Assembly: GCA_050084985.1 (NCBI GenBank)
Contig: JBITNC010000001.1
Span: forward strand, 31,496,001-31,560,000
Length of the DNA: 64,000 nt
Source of the DNA: Nageia nagi
Lineage: Eukaryota > Pinophyta
Direction: 5' to 3'
The notes under the pieces are model-generated. The model was not told where the DNA came from, did no database searches, and was given only the letters and a program-made list of their open reading frames with translations. Made by a program: the position numbers and the translations under genes. This document shows, piece after piece, positions 31,598 to 43,183 of the stretch (within the stretch, counting starts at the first letter, position 1; every line of letters begins with the position of its first letter).

Positions 31598-34400
31598 ATG
31601 TTACTAATACATTTTATGTTTGACTTGGATGCAAGATTGAGCCTACTTGATGAGATGCGAGCCATGGACTTTAACTATGAATGTGGCTGCAGACTTTATG
31701 TAACTTCGAAGGGGGGAGGACAACTAGAGTCATTCAATCTTTATCACCTAAGGGGAATTATGTACATCCCATGTGACAAGTATTTTTTGACTACCCTCAT
31801 GGACCATTGGGGTGGATGTAAGAAGTTGGGTCCACTTTAAGGCCAAAAAGTGGAAGTATTTTCCTTAATTTTCAAATTTGGGTACGATTGATATAAAATA
31901 TTGATGAACTTAGACATGGAATCATGAAAAAGGTCACTACGGTTAAAATGTAATGATTAGAGTCTAATTTTCAAATATATAATTTGTTCCAATACCCAAA
32001 TCATAGAATTTAAAATTTGATAAGATGAATGAAAACCACTTTTTAAAAAAAACCATTTTTGGACCATACCATGCACATGTTTGACCACCATAATTTGACT
32101 AAAATCAAGGTATTTTTTAAAATAATTTTACAAAAAGATACCTAACACATTGGAGCTTGTCTTGGATATTTTTCCATATTTTTTTAATTAATATTTTTTT
32201 ATTAATTTGTACCAAGCATGTTTGTGGTTCAAAAAGTACTTGTGTTCATCCACCATAATTTGATTTAAACTTAATATTTTTTCAAATTTTTATTTTTATT
32301 CTTATAGAGATTTTTGTGAAGCTTATCCCTATATAGTTTATTTTTCATAAATCTCCCCAAAAAAAACTTATTGAGAAAATACAGGACCTTCATATTTCAA
32401 GTATATGAACCACTTTACTAAAAAATAATTAAAAAATACAAAATCTTATTGAATTGTAAAATAAATTACATATTTGAAATTTACACTCTGTAATCTATAA
32501 TGGGTTTTAATTTCATGAAAACATTCTACCAAAAACTCTATCAAACATATTCCTAAATTTGAGATTTTCTATTAAAATTGCCATGAACATATACTTGCAG
32601 GTCCAAGGCTAAATGTTGGCTCACCAAGCCTTTTTAAGCCTAAATACAAGACAAAATTGTAGATTCAAATATTAAGATATCAATATTTGTAAGCTAAAAT
32701 TAGGATCCTAGTATTTGCATGTATTTTAGCTTTAAATATCAAGATCTCAATATTCATTGGTATCTTGAACCTAAATCGGGATCTCAATTTTTTCGACATT
32801 GAATTTTTACTTCACCAATTTTACCCACATCCCTTATAAGTGGACCCAAGTTCTTCATTTCACCTATTGGTATGATGACATAAACGTGTTCCACTTATCA
32901 ATGGATGAGATGAGTATCACTCTAACTAACATTCATCACATTTTGTGGCTACCCAGTAAGGGTACACTAATTCATAAGGCTACTCTGAATATGAAGGAGA
33001 TGGAGGATTAGTGCTAGTTGACAAAGGTTAGACATTATTAGCTTTATAATAAGGGTGCACCCCTTCATGATATAGTTTAAATGCCCCAAAGGATATCAAT
33101 TTTACTTGGTAGTTTAGATTGTATGTTGCAATTCTTATTGATACTATCCTATGTAGCAATAAGAACCATGAGTGCTTCCATACTGAGGTCATTCCCATAG
33201 TGCGAGGGATATGACTTCATGTGAAGAGTACACATGGGAACCCTACATATTGACCATGTTATACAAGGATCTTCATAGCTTTGTTTATGTGAAAAAGGGA
33301 GGCAAAATTATGTATCATTCATTCATTCTATAGGATTGGGTATAGAAGCATATAAGCATAGCTCGCACCTATATTCTTACAGTGACATGGGTGTATATGC
33401 CCCATTAGTTTTCATGGAAGACCACCCAATGGGTAGAAATGACATAAGAAGTTGATCAATGTTAAAGATTGCTAGACTTACTAGATGAGGATGACTTGAT
33501 TTGGGATCCATACTTTGATTTTATAGTATGGGAGCACTCAAATGAGGATCTATTATAGAGTATGACTCCATATCACATATAGAATAAAAAAAAGTGACTG
33601 AGTTATATTGAGATAGGGTACTAAGATATTTTAGCAATAACATAAAACATGTCCATGCTGAGGGTGTGGCCTACTATGGCTCGATACTATTGGTATCGAG
33701 CAATTCCATCCAGGTTGATAGTTATGACAACATGGAGTGTAGAGTATATAGCATTAGAGTATCATGCCCTAAAGGTTCCCATCCATTTTCATAAACATAC
33801 TCTATATTATCAAAAATGGTGGGACTCAATAAGGCTTGACCCATTAGGCCTTAAGGATGAGGATGAGGATGAGGAAAATGAAGAGGAGGAGGTGAGAGAG
33901 GAGGAGGGAGAGGAGGAGGAGGAGGATGAGGAGATAGATACAATGGGATAGGATTCCATGGATGTGGGAGACCTTCCACCACCTAATCAATCGATAGACC
34001 TATTTGCACCATCATCATCAAGAGCTATAGCTCCCCTAATAGATACTATGAGTATACTTAAACTCTAGGGATTTGATTATTTGGTTGTTTCTAAAAAGAA
34101 AAAAATAATAACATTCTTTTTTACATATGGCTAGAGACTCAAGTGGCAAGCCTACAAGTGCAGCTGAAGGATCAAGATGACCATATAAGGATCCTATAAG
34201 GATAGATAGGGACTTTATAGTATTTCCCTAATGTGATGCATCATGAGAAGCTAAAGAGGATCCAGGATTTGATCATAGTGAAGGATAATTAGCTCCTTCA
34301 ATTTGAGTAGATATTAGTAATGATATATACTAGTTAGTCTAGGTCTAAGTCTAGGAGTAGGAACCAAGATCCATCCATTTGTCAGAGTTCTCATGGGAGG
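31598..34400 (+). pseudogene. Plant mobile domain (PMD)-like gene remnant
   Basis: Separate plus-strand pieces resemble the PMD family (MAIN-like proteins, and the domain carried by some plant transposons). 31630-31815 reads LSLLDEMRAMDFNYECG, GIMYIPCDKYFLTTLMDHW. 32840-33010 reads FTYWYDDINVFHLSMDEMSI, TLTNIHHILWLPSKG, close to the PMD pattern of FHL-GE-TITL-D---LLGLP--G. 33240-33960 holds WEPYILTMLYKDLHSF, DDLIWDPYFDF and RVWPTMARYYWYRAIPSRL, ending in an acidic tail of about 35 residues. 34120-34400 reads TQVASLQVQLKDQDDHIRIL, a likely coiled coil. About 1 kb between the first two pieces has no coding signal and could be an intron or an insertion. Stops and frameshifts indicate a pseudogene. 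Confidence 0.45.
33853..33950 (+). repeat. GAG/GAT-rich low-complexity tract (acidic tail)
   Basis: GATGAG and GAGGAG triplet repeats encode a Glu/Asp run at the C-terminus of the PMD-like piece. Confidence 0.8.
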
Positions 34401-34959
34401 AACTAGTTGTATTAGTGAATTATTAACTTAATAGTGATTTTAGCAAGCAAGAATATATATAAGATTAGAAAGTTAAAAATAGTTATAATGCTTTTAGGCA
34501 AGACAAAGTAACAAAACTAGAATATAATGAAAACACTCAAATAATATGTGATCATGAAATAAAAAGGAAGAATTTTCTTTGAACATGGCCTAATTTATGG
34601 AAAAAGAGTTCTAAAATTTGATGAATAAAAAAGAAAAGAAGGCTTATAGATTATGATCCACTTCATCAAATTTGCTAATCATTTACCAAAAAATATTCAA
34701 ATAAGATAAGCATATATATATATATTTTTGTAATGAAACATAGATACCTAAGACACTATATCAAAATTTTGGCCATATAAAATTAGGAATGGAGTGGAAG
34801 CGTTAGGTTCCAGTGTCATCGCTCTATTAACAAAATAGAAAGGCACTTAGCTTGAAATGTAGCATTTCATATTTATATCAAACAATGTAAAAGAAACATA
34901 AAAATAGAAAATACAAAAAAATAATTTATAGAATAGCCTAAACACCATCAACATCAAGG
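34401..34959. other. Noncoding stretch
   Basis: No gene is seen. A short TA run lies near 34709-34724. Confidence 0.4.
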
Positions 34960-35697
34960 ACCATACCTAGAACCAGTGGTTGCTAAGCTTGCTATTATGG
35001 TTGTGGTTGAGGGATACTCACAATTTTGGTTTACAACTTCTTAGCATCATCATCAAGTTTTGCCTTCTTGAATTATGGAAATGGATTGTTGAATATATTT
35101 AGTATTTGATTTTGAGGATGTATGAATCCATCCTATACTAATTTAAACTTATGCTACTACAAAACCTCATATGAAACTTCATGATCGAATTTGAATTTGC
35201 CTTTGTCATGTAAGTATTAGATTATATTTCTGAGACGAAAACACTCTTTTATGGCATGATTGACTCTTCTGTGGAAATTACAAATGAGGTGTGGTTGATA
35301 GCCCTAAGGTTTAATGTGGGGGGGGGGGGGCATACTCTTTAATTAGTGGATAAAAAACTAAGTTCATGGATAATAAGGCATCCAATACCTCACTAATGTC
35401 TTCATGGAACTTGATATACTGCCTACATGACTTCCTAGGTTTCCAAACTTCTATATTATCATGGCTGATATGAGCTATTATTTCAACTTCAAGCTCATGG
35501 TGATGGATATTTCTAGGTTTGTCAAGAGAAGCATGTTTTTGGACTAAATTTGGCTTCATGTGGGCTAAGTGGTGATGCATCAATTCAACACTTAATTTAT
35601 CAATCCAAGGTTGGTGTCTGAAGGTTATATATAATTGAGATTCTATTTTATATCTATGATTTCTAAGAAAACATACTTGCAAAAATTGGAAATTCAA
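34960..35697 (-). pseudogene. Ty3 (Tat-like) gag C-terminus, broken
   Basis: The minus-strand frame (35697 down) reads SCRQYIKFHEDISEVLDALL and LVFYPLIKEYAPPPP. The frame is disturbed by a run of 13 G (35318-35330). It then continues YQPHLICNFHRRVNHAIKEC and FRLRNIIQYLHDKGKF. The C--H---H----C arrangement followed by L-R-I--L---G is typical of the zinc-knuckle-like end of plant Ty3 gag proteins of the Tat/Athila type. Downstream, PQNQILNIFNNPFP is also typical. The rest of the element is not adjacent; it may belong with gag E at 48.1-49.9 kb, separated by later insertions (inference). Confidence 0.6.
35318..35330. repeat. Run of 13 G residues
   Basis: A G13 homopolymer lies within the gag remnant. 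It shifts the frame of the Pro-rich segment encoded on the minus strand. Confidence 0.95.
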
Positions 35698-37084
35698 GCA
35701 ATCATGAAAGCATAAAATAATTTGTAAAAATTAAAATGAAAGTAGAATAACAAAGATGGAGCTACATAAACCCAAGAAAAATAATATGAATGGGATATAA
35801 AATATTAACAACAATAATAAATAAATAACATACAAAGAAAAGAACATAGGGTAAAATCTACCAATAAAGCTTGATAGACTTCATCAACAAATTCCCTAGG
35901 AATATATTTAGAGATTTAAAAGAGCTTCATACTATTATTCCTTGAATGCTTACAATTCCATCATACATAAAAAATGTCTACTGCTATCTCTATTGTCTAA
36001 CCTATCTAAGTGTCTGATTAACTTTTCACTCTTTGAGAAGTATTATTTTATTCTAACATATTTACAATAGACTATTGAATTTACTCAATCTCACCTTATC
36101 AAACTAATCCTATATTCCTATATAGGTACATGTTTATTCTATTAATAATAAATTATTTACAACTAAATCCAACATTTATGTAGCTAAGTCACTATTAAAT
36201 AGTTTTAATTATTTCCATTAAATTTGATGCTTGAAAATATTAATAAGTTGATATAGCCATCATATTAAGTAGAATGATTTAAATCCAATCTTATTCTTTG
36301 AGAAATACAATTCTATTTTGACCCAATCTCCAATAGTTGTGAAATCTAAAACCTGATCTTTTTCAAAATTGTATAAAGATATGAGTACCCATTTTTGCAA
36401 GGAAGCACTTCTCCAAAATTCATGTAATTCTAAAGCTTTCTCATCATTCTAAAGCTTCATCCTAATTATAAAGCTATTAGGTTGCCAAAGGATTCTTAAA
36501 TGTGAACTATTCTAGAATTTTGAAGCTTCCTTGATCAAGCTTAATTCTAGAACTTCACTTCTTTGAAGTTGATTACAATTCTCATGCTAGTAGGACTCAG
36601 GTACTAGACATGATTTTGGATATGTGTCTGAATAATATTGAGATATAACTTTTTTCCCCTTTTATTTCTCTTAAAAAGAAACAAAACATTAGATATTTAG
36701 TCAAAATATAAAATATTATTTAATAATAAAATATGACATCTTAGCCTATTTAGACTAATTAAACATATTAAAACATTCAATCCTATTACTAGAGCATCTT
36801 GTATGGCATTTATTTGATCTCCTAATGCAGCTAAATCTTTTCTTGCTACTTCCAAAAGGTCACTAAAATTAATTACCTCAATAGCTTCTCAATATTGTGT
36901 TTGTATTCAATTGCTTCCATGATTATTGAATCATAATATGATTGAGCATTTCCCCAAAATTTATCCATAATCATGCTCTATTTCATTTAATCTTGGTCAC
37001 TTGACTATCTTAATTTACTTTCTCCGAAGTTATCAAAGTCTCCTTAGCTATTTTGGCTATTTGAAATGAATGATCTATGGTTGT
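35698..37084. other. Mostly noncoding flank of copia F, with a minus-strand coding-like patch
   Basis: 36410-36600 carries several TCTARAGCTT-like motifs. From about 37080 to 36770 the minus strand reads coding-like pieces such as FQIAKIAKETL and DLLEVARKDLAALGDQINAI, then QDALVIGLNVLI. The last motif recurs at 48085-48135. I cannot name this protein. Confidence 0.4.
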
Positions 37085-37089
37085 GTATA
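37085..37089. repeat. Target site duplication GTATA, left copy (copia F)
   Basis: GTATA directly before the 5' LTR recurs at 43184-43188 directly after the 3' LTR. Confidence 0.75.
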
Positions 37090-37286
37090 TGTTAACATCA
37101 CTAATATAATAGGGGTTGTGTTGTTATAGTTAGATAGATTTATTTTTATTATAATGTGAATATTAATCCCATAGGTAGTTTGGGAGTTGGTTTGTATAAC
37201 CTCTCCATCTAGATCTTTAAATATGTCTCTCAAATTAATATTTTCATTCACTATTTCAATACATAAACATGAAGTTCAATTTGATA
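37090..37286 (+). repeat. 5' LTR of copia F
   Basis: It starts TGTTAACATCAC and ends TTTGATA, next to the primer-binding site. The terminal TA, not CA, is shared with the 3' copy. Confidence 0.8.
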
Positions 37287-37287
37287 G

Positions 37288-37300
37288 TGGTATCAGAGCC
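37288..37300 (+). other. Primer-binding site of copia F (initiator tRNA-Met)
   Basis: TGGTATCAGAGCC is a perfect match to the site typical of plant copia elements, one base after the LTR. Confidence 0.9.
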
Positions 37301-38305
37301 ATGTTAGAAACTCCATGCTTTGTTCATACTATTGAAGCATGAGTGCTGAATTGTAGAGAGACTAGAATATATTTATTGGTTAGAGGAGATCATGTAATAA
37401 TTGCAAAATTCATTATAGGACATGAGTGATGTTGTGAAATTGGAGGCATAAGGTGTGAGAGGGAATGAAGTAAATTTGTCAAATTCAATTACTAGAGTAG
37501 TGTGTTTGTAGTGTTTTTTTGCTAAACATTATTTTTTAGATTTATGGAACTAGGATTGTGGTGTGTTTGGCTAGTTTGTTTGATGTTTTGAAAACATAGG
37601 TGAGTGAATCATATACCAACTTGATTTGCATTTGTTGGAAACCTAATATTTTTCATTTAAGCATGAGAGGACATGAAGATTCATTAAAAACCTAATGTTG
37701 ATTAGTGCAAACTAGACATGGGTGAATTTGCTAGACACTTAGACATGGTTGCACCAACCTGGCCAGGTGTAAGAGGTGCAAGGGTCACATTTTGAAGACT
37801 ATTATCCATTTTACATAGCCTATATGATGTTATTTAAAAGATTTTGATCATCCAACTTTTTCTAGACTTGATTGAGGTGTGGTTGATATTTTATAGATAG
37901 AGTTTTTAATCTTGTAGTGGCATTTTTGAAGTATAAAAGTGAGACATGACATTGTTCTTCATTTTTTTTAAATAGTTGGGTTCCTAAACTATTTTAAAAA
38001 AGGAATAATTTGAATTACCATTTCTCAACATTTTCCATTAATTAAAAATATTCATTTGTATTATATTTTCTAAAGTCTAGAGTTTTGCATTTTTATTTTC
38101 AAAACAAGAAAAGTTATGCAATTTCTTAGTCAAGGTACTTGGTTTGTTCATAGGAGGTCACAAGTTCCAATCTTCTTGAGGCACTATTTTCACTTGGAGA
38201 GTCTTACATTTATATTTTCAAAATAAAATTTGAAGGTTTTCACTAGCATATTTATTTTTTTGGGATATTTTGTAAGCTTTTTCAAGAAATAAATATCTTC
38301 ATATC

Positions 38306-39760
38306 ATGCATCCACAAGGTTGTAACAATGCACTCTTAGAGTATATAGTGACCATAAATCCAAGAGATTTTGATCAAGATTTTGAACATTTTGTTATTGA
38401 AGAGGTATTTTGTAGATTGAGGACTTATGTTGCTAAACATCATATATCATTTGAACCTTCTATAGATACGTATGAAGAATTTTATTTTGGTACAAATGAA
38501 GCAAATAATCATGATGTTCCTAAATTAGTTATTATCAATGATAGTTAACTTAAGAAAGAATTAGTGGCAAAAAATTATCCTATGAAAGTTGCATCTCTTG
38601 AGATAATTGAAGTGTCATCTGAGTCTTATACTCTTGCACCATAACATCCTAAAGTACTTATTATTCCCATTGATACTAAGGAAATGAAAGTAGAATATGA
38701 TATTACTACACATGATAAATTTAATGCTTTATACTTTCTTATTCAGAGTTTATTTATGAATAAAGAAAGTTGCTGAATAAAAAGCATTTAGTATTTTTGG
38801 TTTAAAATTTTATTTGGTATAGACAATAATTGAAAGTTTTGTTAAAAGAATTTTGTTATCATGCATTCAATTAGTAAGTATCATTGATGTTGTTCTTTCT
38901 AGAAAGGATAATTGGTTTGAATGGCATCAAAAAATTAAGCACATGCTAATATTTAATGACTTCTAGACTAGTGTTTGTGTGGAGAAACTACTTCCATTCA
39001 ACTAATGGATGCAAAAGAACTTGCAATATGGAATATGAAAATTGCAAGGCACATGCTTTGATAGCCACCTCTAACTAAAGAAGGAAATAGACACATTTCT
39101 TCCATCAATGATGCCTAGAATGTATTGAAGAAATTACAAGAGCTATAGGACTCTCATTCTAAATTGGAGTTAATACAACTTCAATTAAAGTTGTTCAATC
39201 TATAGTTAACAAATAATGATCCTATGAAGTTGATTTCAAAAATATGGGTGATCATGCATGACATCACAACAACTAGTATCAAAATTGATATTGCTATTAC
39301 AACATCAATCAAAGCCCTCTACCCTATGTACTCAACATATCTTGAGTCATTGCAAGCAAGTGGACAACTAAAGGTGCTCACTTTTAACACCTTAGCTAAG
39401 AAAATTATGAAAAATAAAAAGGCTTTTGGAAAGAAAATGTGTGACTCTTCTTTTGAGACAATGTGTGTAGCATAGAAAGCAAAATATTCATCTTATGATT
39501 CATCTCAAGGTGAAAGTAGTAAAAAAGGTTAAGGAAGAAAAAATCTATATGTAGGGGGGGTAGAAATCAAGGTGGTTGAGGTGAAAAAGGATAACATTCA
39601 AATCTCTAATGTACTCAATGCAACAAAAAGAAGCATGATGCTACTACTTAGTATATGCCATGGGAAAGGATTTAGGAGATAAAAGATGCTAATAAAGCTA
39701 AGGCTATAGATTTTGCTCATTTTATGATTGTTGAGTGTAATGTTGGCTTAGATTCCATGA
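38306..39760 (+). pseudogene. Copia F: gag and N-terminal pol, broken
   Basis: The first open piece (38306-38548) reads MHPQGCNNALLEYIVTINPR and EEVFCRLRTYVAKHH. I do not recognise it, but its place fits a gag N-terminus. A gag-like piece near 38890 reads VVLSRKDNWFEWHQKIKHML. Another open piece (39224-39475) contains ITTSIKALYPMYSTYLESLQ, then VLTFNTLAKKIMKNKKAFG. A degraded zinc-knuckle region and the protease-like LLDTSASCHMNF segment (about 39795-39830) follow in other frames. It is heavily mutated throughout. Confidence 0.55.
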
Positions 39761-41100
39761 TGAATACTTGTTTTTTTTATTGGTAAGATGCATGGTTGCT
39801 TGATACAAGTGCTTCATGTCATATGAATTTTTGATGATATTTTTTTGAAGAATTGTTAGAAGACATTGATTGAGTAGTATACTTTGCAAATAGATCCATG
39901 ATTAAACCATTAGGAATCATTATAATTCAACTCAAGTTACCATAAATTGTAGATTTTTTTCTTTGATATATTTTTTATCTTCCTAAGCTCAAGAGGCATT
40001 TGCTTTCTCTTATCCTTGTTTGTCAACAAATACATTCTATACATATCTTTGATGGTAAGGTGGATATTTTTTGCTTGGTGGATAATCAAATCATGATGAT
40101 TAGAGTTGAATATGAGAAGTTGTTGAAGCTCAAGGGAAATACTATCCAATCAAAGAACTTCACTTTTCTAGGAACATCGAACATTGTGAAGCCTATATCC
40201 TAGGTAAGCACCACAAGAAATATTTTCCAACTTCTACTTGGAGAGCTACTAGGAAACTTGAACTCATCCACTTTGATTTGTGTGGTCCATTTTCCATTCC
40301 TTCTATATTTGGAAAAAAATACCTTATGAACTTCATAAATGACTATTCTAGGATGTGTTGGGTTTATTTGTTGAAAAATAAGTTTGATGCTTTTTCCAAG
40401 TTCAAATAATTTCATGTTAGTGTTAAAAATGAATCCCAAACTTTTATAGGTGCTTTCCATTCTAAAAATGGGGGTAATATTCTTCTACTAAGTTTACTAC
40501 TTATTTATATCAACATGGCATAAAACATTAGACTATTTTTCCTCATAATCCTCAACAAAATGGTGCTATTGAGTGCATAAATCACACTCTATTGAATATG
40601 GTCAATGCTATGTTGTTTTTCAAGAATGTAAAATTAATATTTTGAAGTGATGTAGTTCAATGTGCTATCTATTTAAGAAATAGATCTCCTTTTCATGCTC
40701 TTGACAATAAGACTCCATTTGAGTTATGGTTTGGTGAAGTTCTTTTAGTGTGCCATCTCAAGATTTTTGGTTCCACCTATTATGTGCTCATTCCTAAGGA
40801 ATGATGAATCAAGCTTGGATCTAGGAGTTGCAAGTATATTTTTTTAGGATATTTAGATACAACCAAAGGATACAAGCTTTATGATGAGGTAAAAAAGAAG
40901 TTTCTCTTTGCTAGAGATGTTGTTTTTCTTAAAATTTCCAAAGGTATAAATGCTATTGAGTGATAGCTTGAACATATTGATCGATTTACCTATAGCAGGC
41001 ATTATTTTGAAGCAGATTATGATATTCCAAATCTTGAATGGGGGATACTTATATTGGATAAATCTTTGGAATCTTCATCACTTGTTACTATAAAATAAAC
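39761..41100 (+). pseudogene. Copia F: protease/integrase region, broken
   Basis: Integrase traces read SWRATRKLELIHFDLCGPFS (first Asp) near 40240-40300, then KKYLMNFINDYSRMCWVYLL. The expected second-Asp motif is altered (HSKNGG). Then come HNPQQNGAIECINHTLLNMV near 40550 and PFELWFGEVLLVCHLKIFGS near 40715-40775, followed by LGYLDTTKGYKLYDE. Frameshifts and stops separate these pieces. Copia integrase inserts the DNA copy into the genome. Confidence 0.75.
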
Positions 41101-41389
41101 ATCCCCTTCAATCATTTCTTCTACTTCATCAATGTCATTACCTATGACCAGCAAGATGATGTGATTGCTGGGATTGTACAGTTGAGTATTTATGGAAATC
41201 AAGTTCCTCCTCAATCATGTGAGCAGCTACAAAAAATACATAATACCAAAATGGTTGGAAAGAACTTTTAAAATAGTTAAACTTGATGAAATAGGGAAGA
41301 ATGAAATAAGAAGTTCCTATCAAGTTAGATAAGAAAATGCAGCAGTAAAAGGTTCAATTTTAGATGATGTCATTATTGATGATGTTTCT

Positions 41390-42980
41390 AATGAGGATAA
41401 AGATTGTAATTTTGATGTTGAATTGAATTGTTTTGCTAATTTTGAGTTAGCTTTCTTCAAAGAGGCATTTTATCATGATGAATGGATAGATGCCATGAAA
41501 AAGGAGTATGATGCTCTAATAAAAAATGGAACTTGAAAGTTGGTAGATCCTCAATATGAAACCAAACCAATTGGTTGCAAGTGGGTCTACAAAAATAAAT
41601 ACAAATATGATAGCTCACTTAAAAAACACAAGGTGAGGAGTATGGCTAAAGGATATGCACAGAAGAAAGGCATTGATAATGATGAGATATTTGCTCCTAC
41701 TACTAAATGGGAAACTATTCAATCTTTGATAGCTATGTCTACTCAACATGGATGGAAGGTACATCATATGAATGTGAAGATTGATTTTTTGAATTGTGAT
41801 CTAAGAAGAAAATATATACATGACTCAACCTAAAGGTTTTACAATAAAAGGATAGGAACATAAGGTATGTAAACTCATCAAGTCTTTTTACATATTAAAA
41901 CAAACACCTCACACTTGGTATTAGAAGCTTACTAGACATCTTTTGAAGATTAAATTCTAGCACTTTAATCTTGATGATGCAACTCTATATATCAAGAAAG
42001 TTGGCAATAAAGTTGTGTATCTTGTGGTATATGTAGATGATCTTTTAATAATGGGGACAATGAAGGTTTCATTGCATCAGTGAAACAAGATTTGAAGAAG
42101 GGTTTTGAAATGAATGATATGGGGCATCTTTATTACTATATGGGTGTTGAAGTGACTTAAGCACCACATTACATACTTATTTCTCAAAAATAAATATGTT
42201 GGAGAATTGTTGAGTAAGTTTGGTATGATATATTGTAAACCACTTTCTACTCTAATAGAATAGAACCTTAAATTGACATCAATTGAGGGGAATCAATTTG
42301 ACAATGCTACAAAATATAGAAAACTAATTGGAAATCTCCTTTATCTAACCACTACTACACCTGATATTTCATTTGTGGTAAAAATTCTTTCTTAGTTCAT
42401 GCACCAACCATGTGAAGGCCATTGGATAGCAACAAAAAGAGTCATTCAATATTTGAAAGGAACTCATGATTTTGGTCTCAAATACTCAAAAGTGAGAGAC
42501 TATAAATTGATAGGATATTATGATTTAGAATTTGATGGTGATACAGAGAAAGAGTTTCTACTTTAGGATATCTTATGAGTATTGGATCAACAACTATTTC
42601 TTGGAGATCATAGAAATAATTTGTTTCAACAGATTCTACTATTGAGGTAGAGTATGTGGTTGTACTAGAGGCAACACATGTGATTATGTGGATCAAGAAG
42701 ATATTTGAAGATTTTTAGGAGAAACAAGTGCTTCCCACTTCACTTCTAATTTACAATACTTATTAAATCAAGTTAGCTAAGAATCCCAAGTTTCATGATT
42801 GAACAAAATACATAAACATGAAGTATCATTTGATTCAACATCATGTAGAGGTCAAAACAATTTATTAAAACATTATTCTACTAAAGACCAAATAGCATAC
42901 ATCTCCACCAAGATGCTCAAAAGAGTGAAGTTCAAGAAATTTAGAAAAATGCTTAGACTTACATCAAACCCTTTATATTA
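41390..42980 (+). pseudogene. Copia F: reverse transcriptase and RNase H, broken
   Basis: The frame opens with FFKEAFYHDEWIDAMKKEYD and, from ATG 41540, MVDPQYETKPIGCKWVYKNK. It continues DEIFAPTTKWETIQSLIAMS and VHHMNVKIDFLN. The catalytic segment VVYVDDLLIMG near 42027-42055 keeps YVDD. Then come KYRKLIGNLLYLTTTTPDIS, ATKRVIQYLKGTHDFGLKYS and the RNase H start LIGYYDLEFDGDTEKE. The RNase H end is scrambled. Several stops and frameshifts exclude function. Confidence 0.8.
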
Positions 42981-42990
42981 AAAGGGGGAC
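42981..42990 (+). other. Polypurine tract of copia F
   Basis: AAAAGGGGGAC lies immediately before the 3' LTR start TGTTAGC. Confidence 0.8.
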
Positions 42991-43183
42991 TGTTAGCAAC
43001 ACTATTCTAATAAGGGTTGTGTTGTTATAGTTAGATTTATTTTTATTGTAATGGGGATATTAATCACATAGGTAGTTTGGGAGTTGGTTCATATAACCTC
43101 TCCATTAAATATTTAAATATGTCTCTCAAATGTAATATTTGCATTCACTCTTTCAATACATAAACATGGAGTTCGATTTGATA
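42991..43183 (+). repeat. 3' LTR of copia F
   Basis: Homologous to 37090-37286, starting TGTTAGCAACAC and ending TTTGATA, followed by GTATA. Confidence 0.8.

Larger units (their letters stand above)
37090..43183 (+). mobile_element. Full-length, decayed Ty1/copia element F
   Basis: About 6.1 kb with short LTRs (197 and 193 bp, roughly 85-88% identical by eye), a perfect initiator-Met primer site, a polypurine tract, a GTATA duplication and recognisable gag, integrase, RT and RNase H remnants in copia order. Every domain is broken by stops and frameshifts, so F is an old insertion that kept both ends. Confidence 0.88.
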
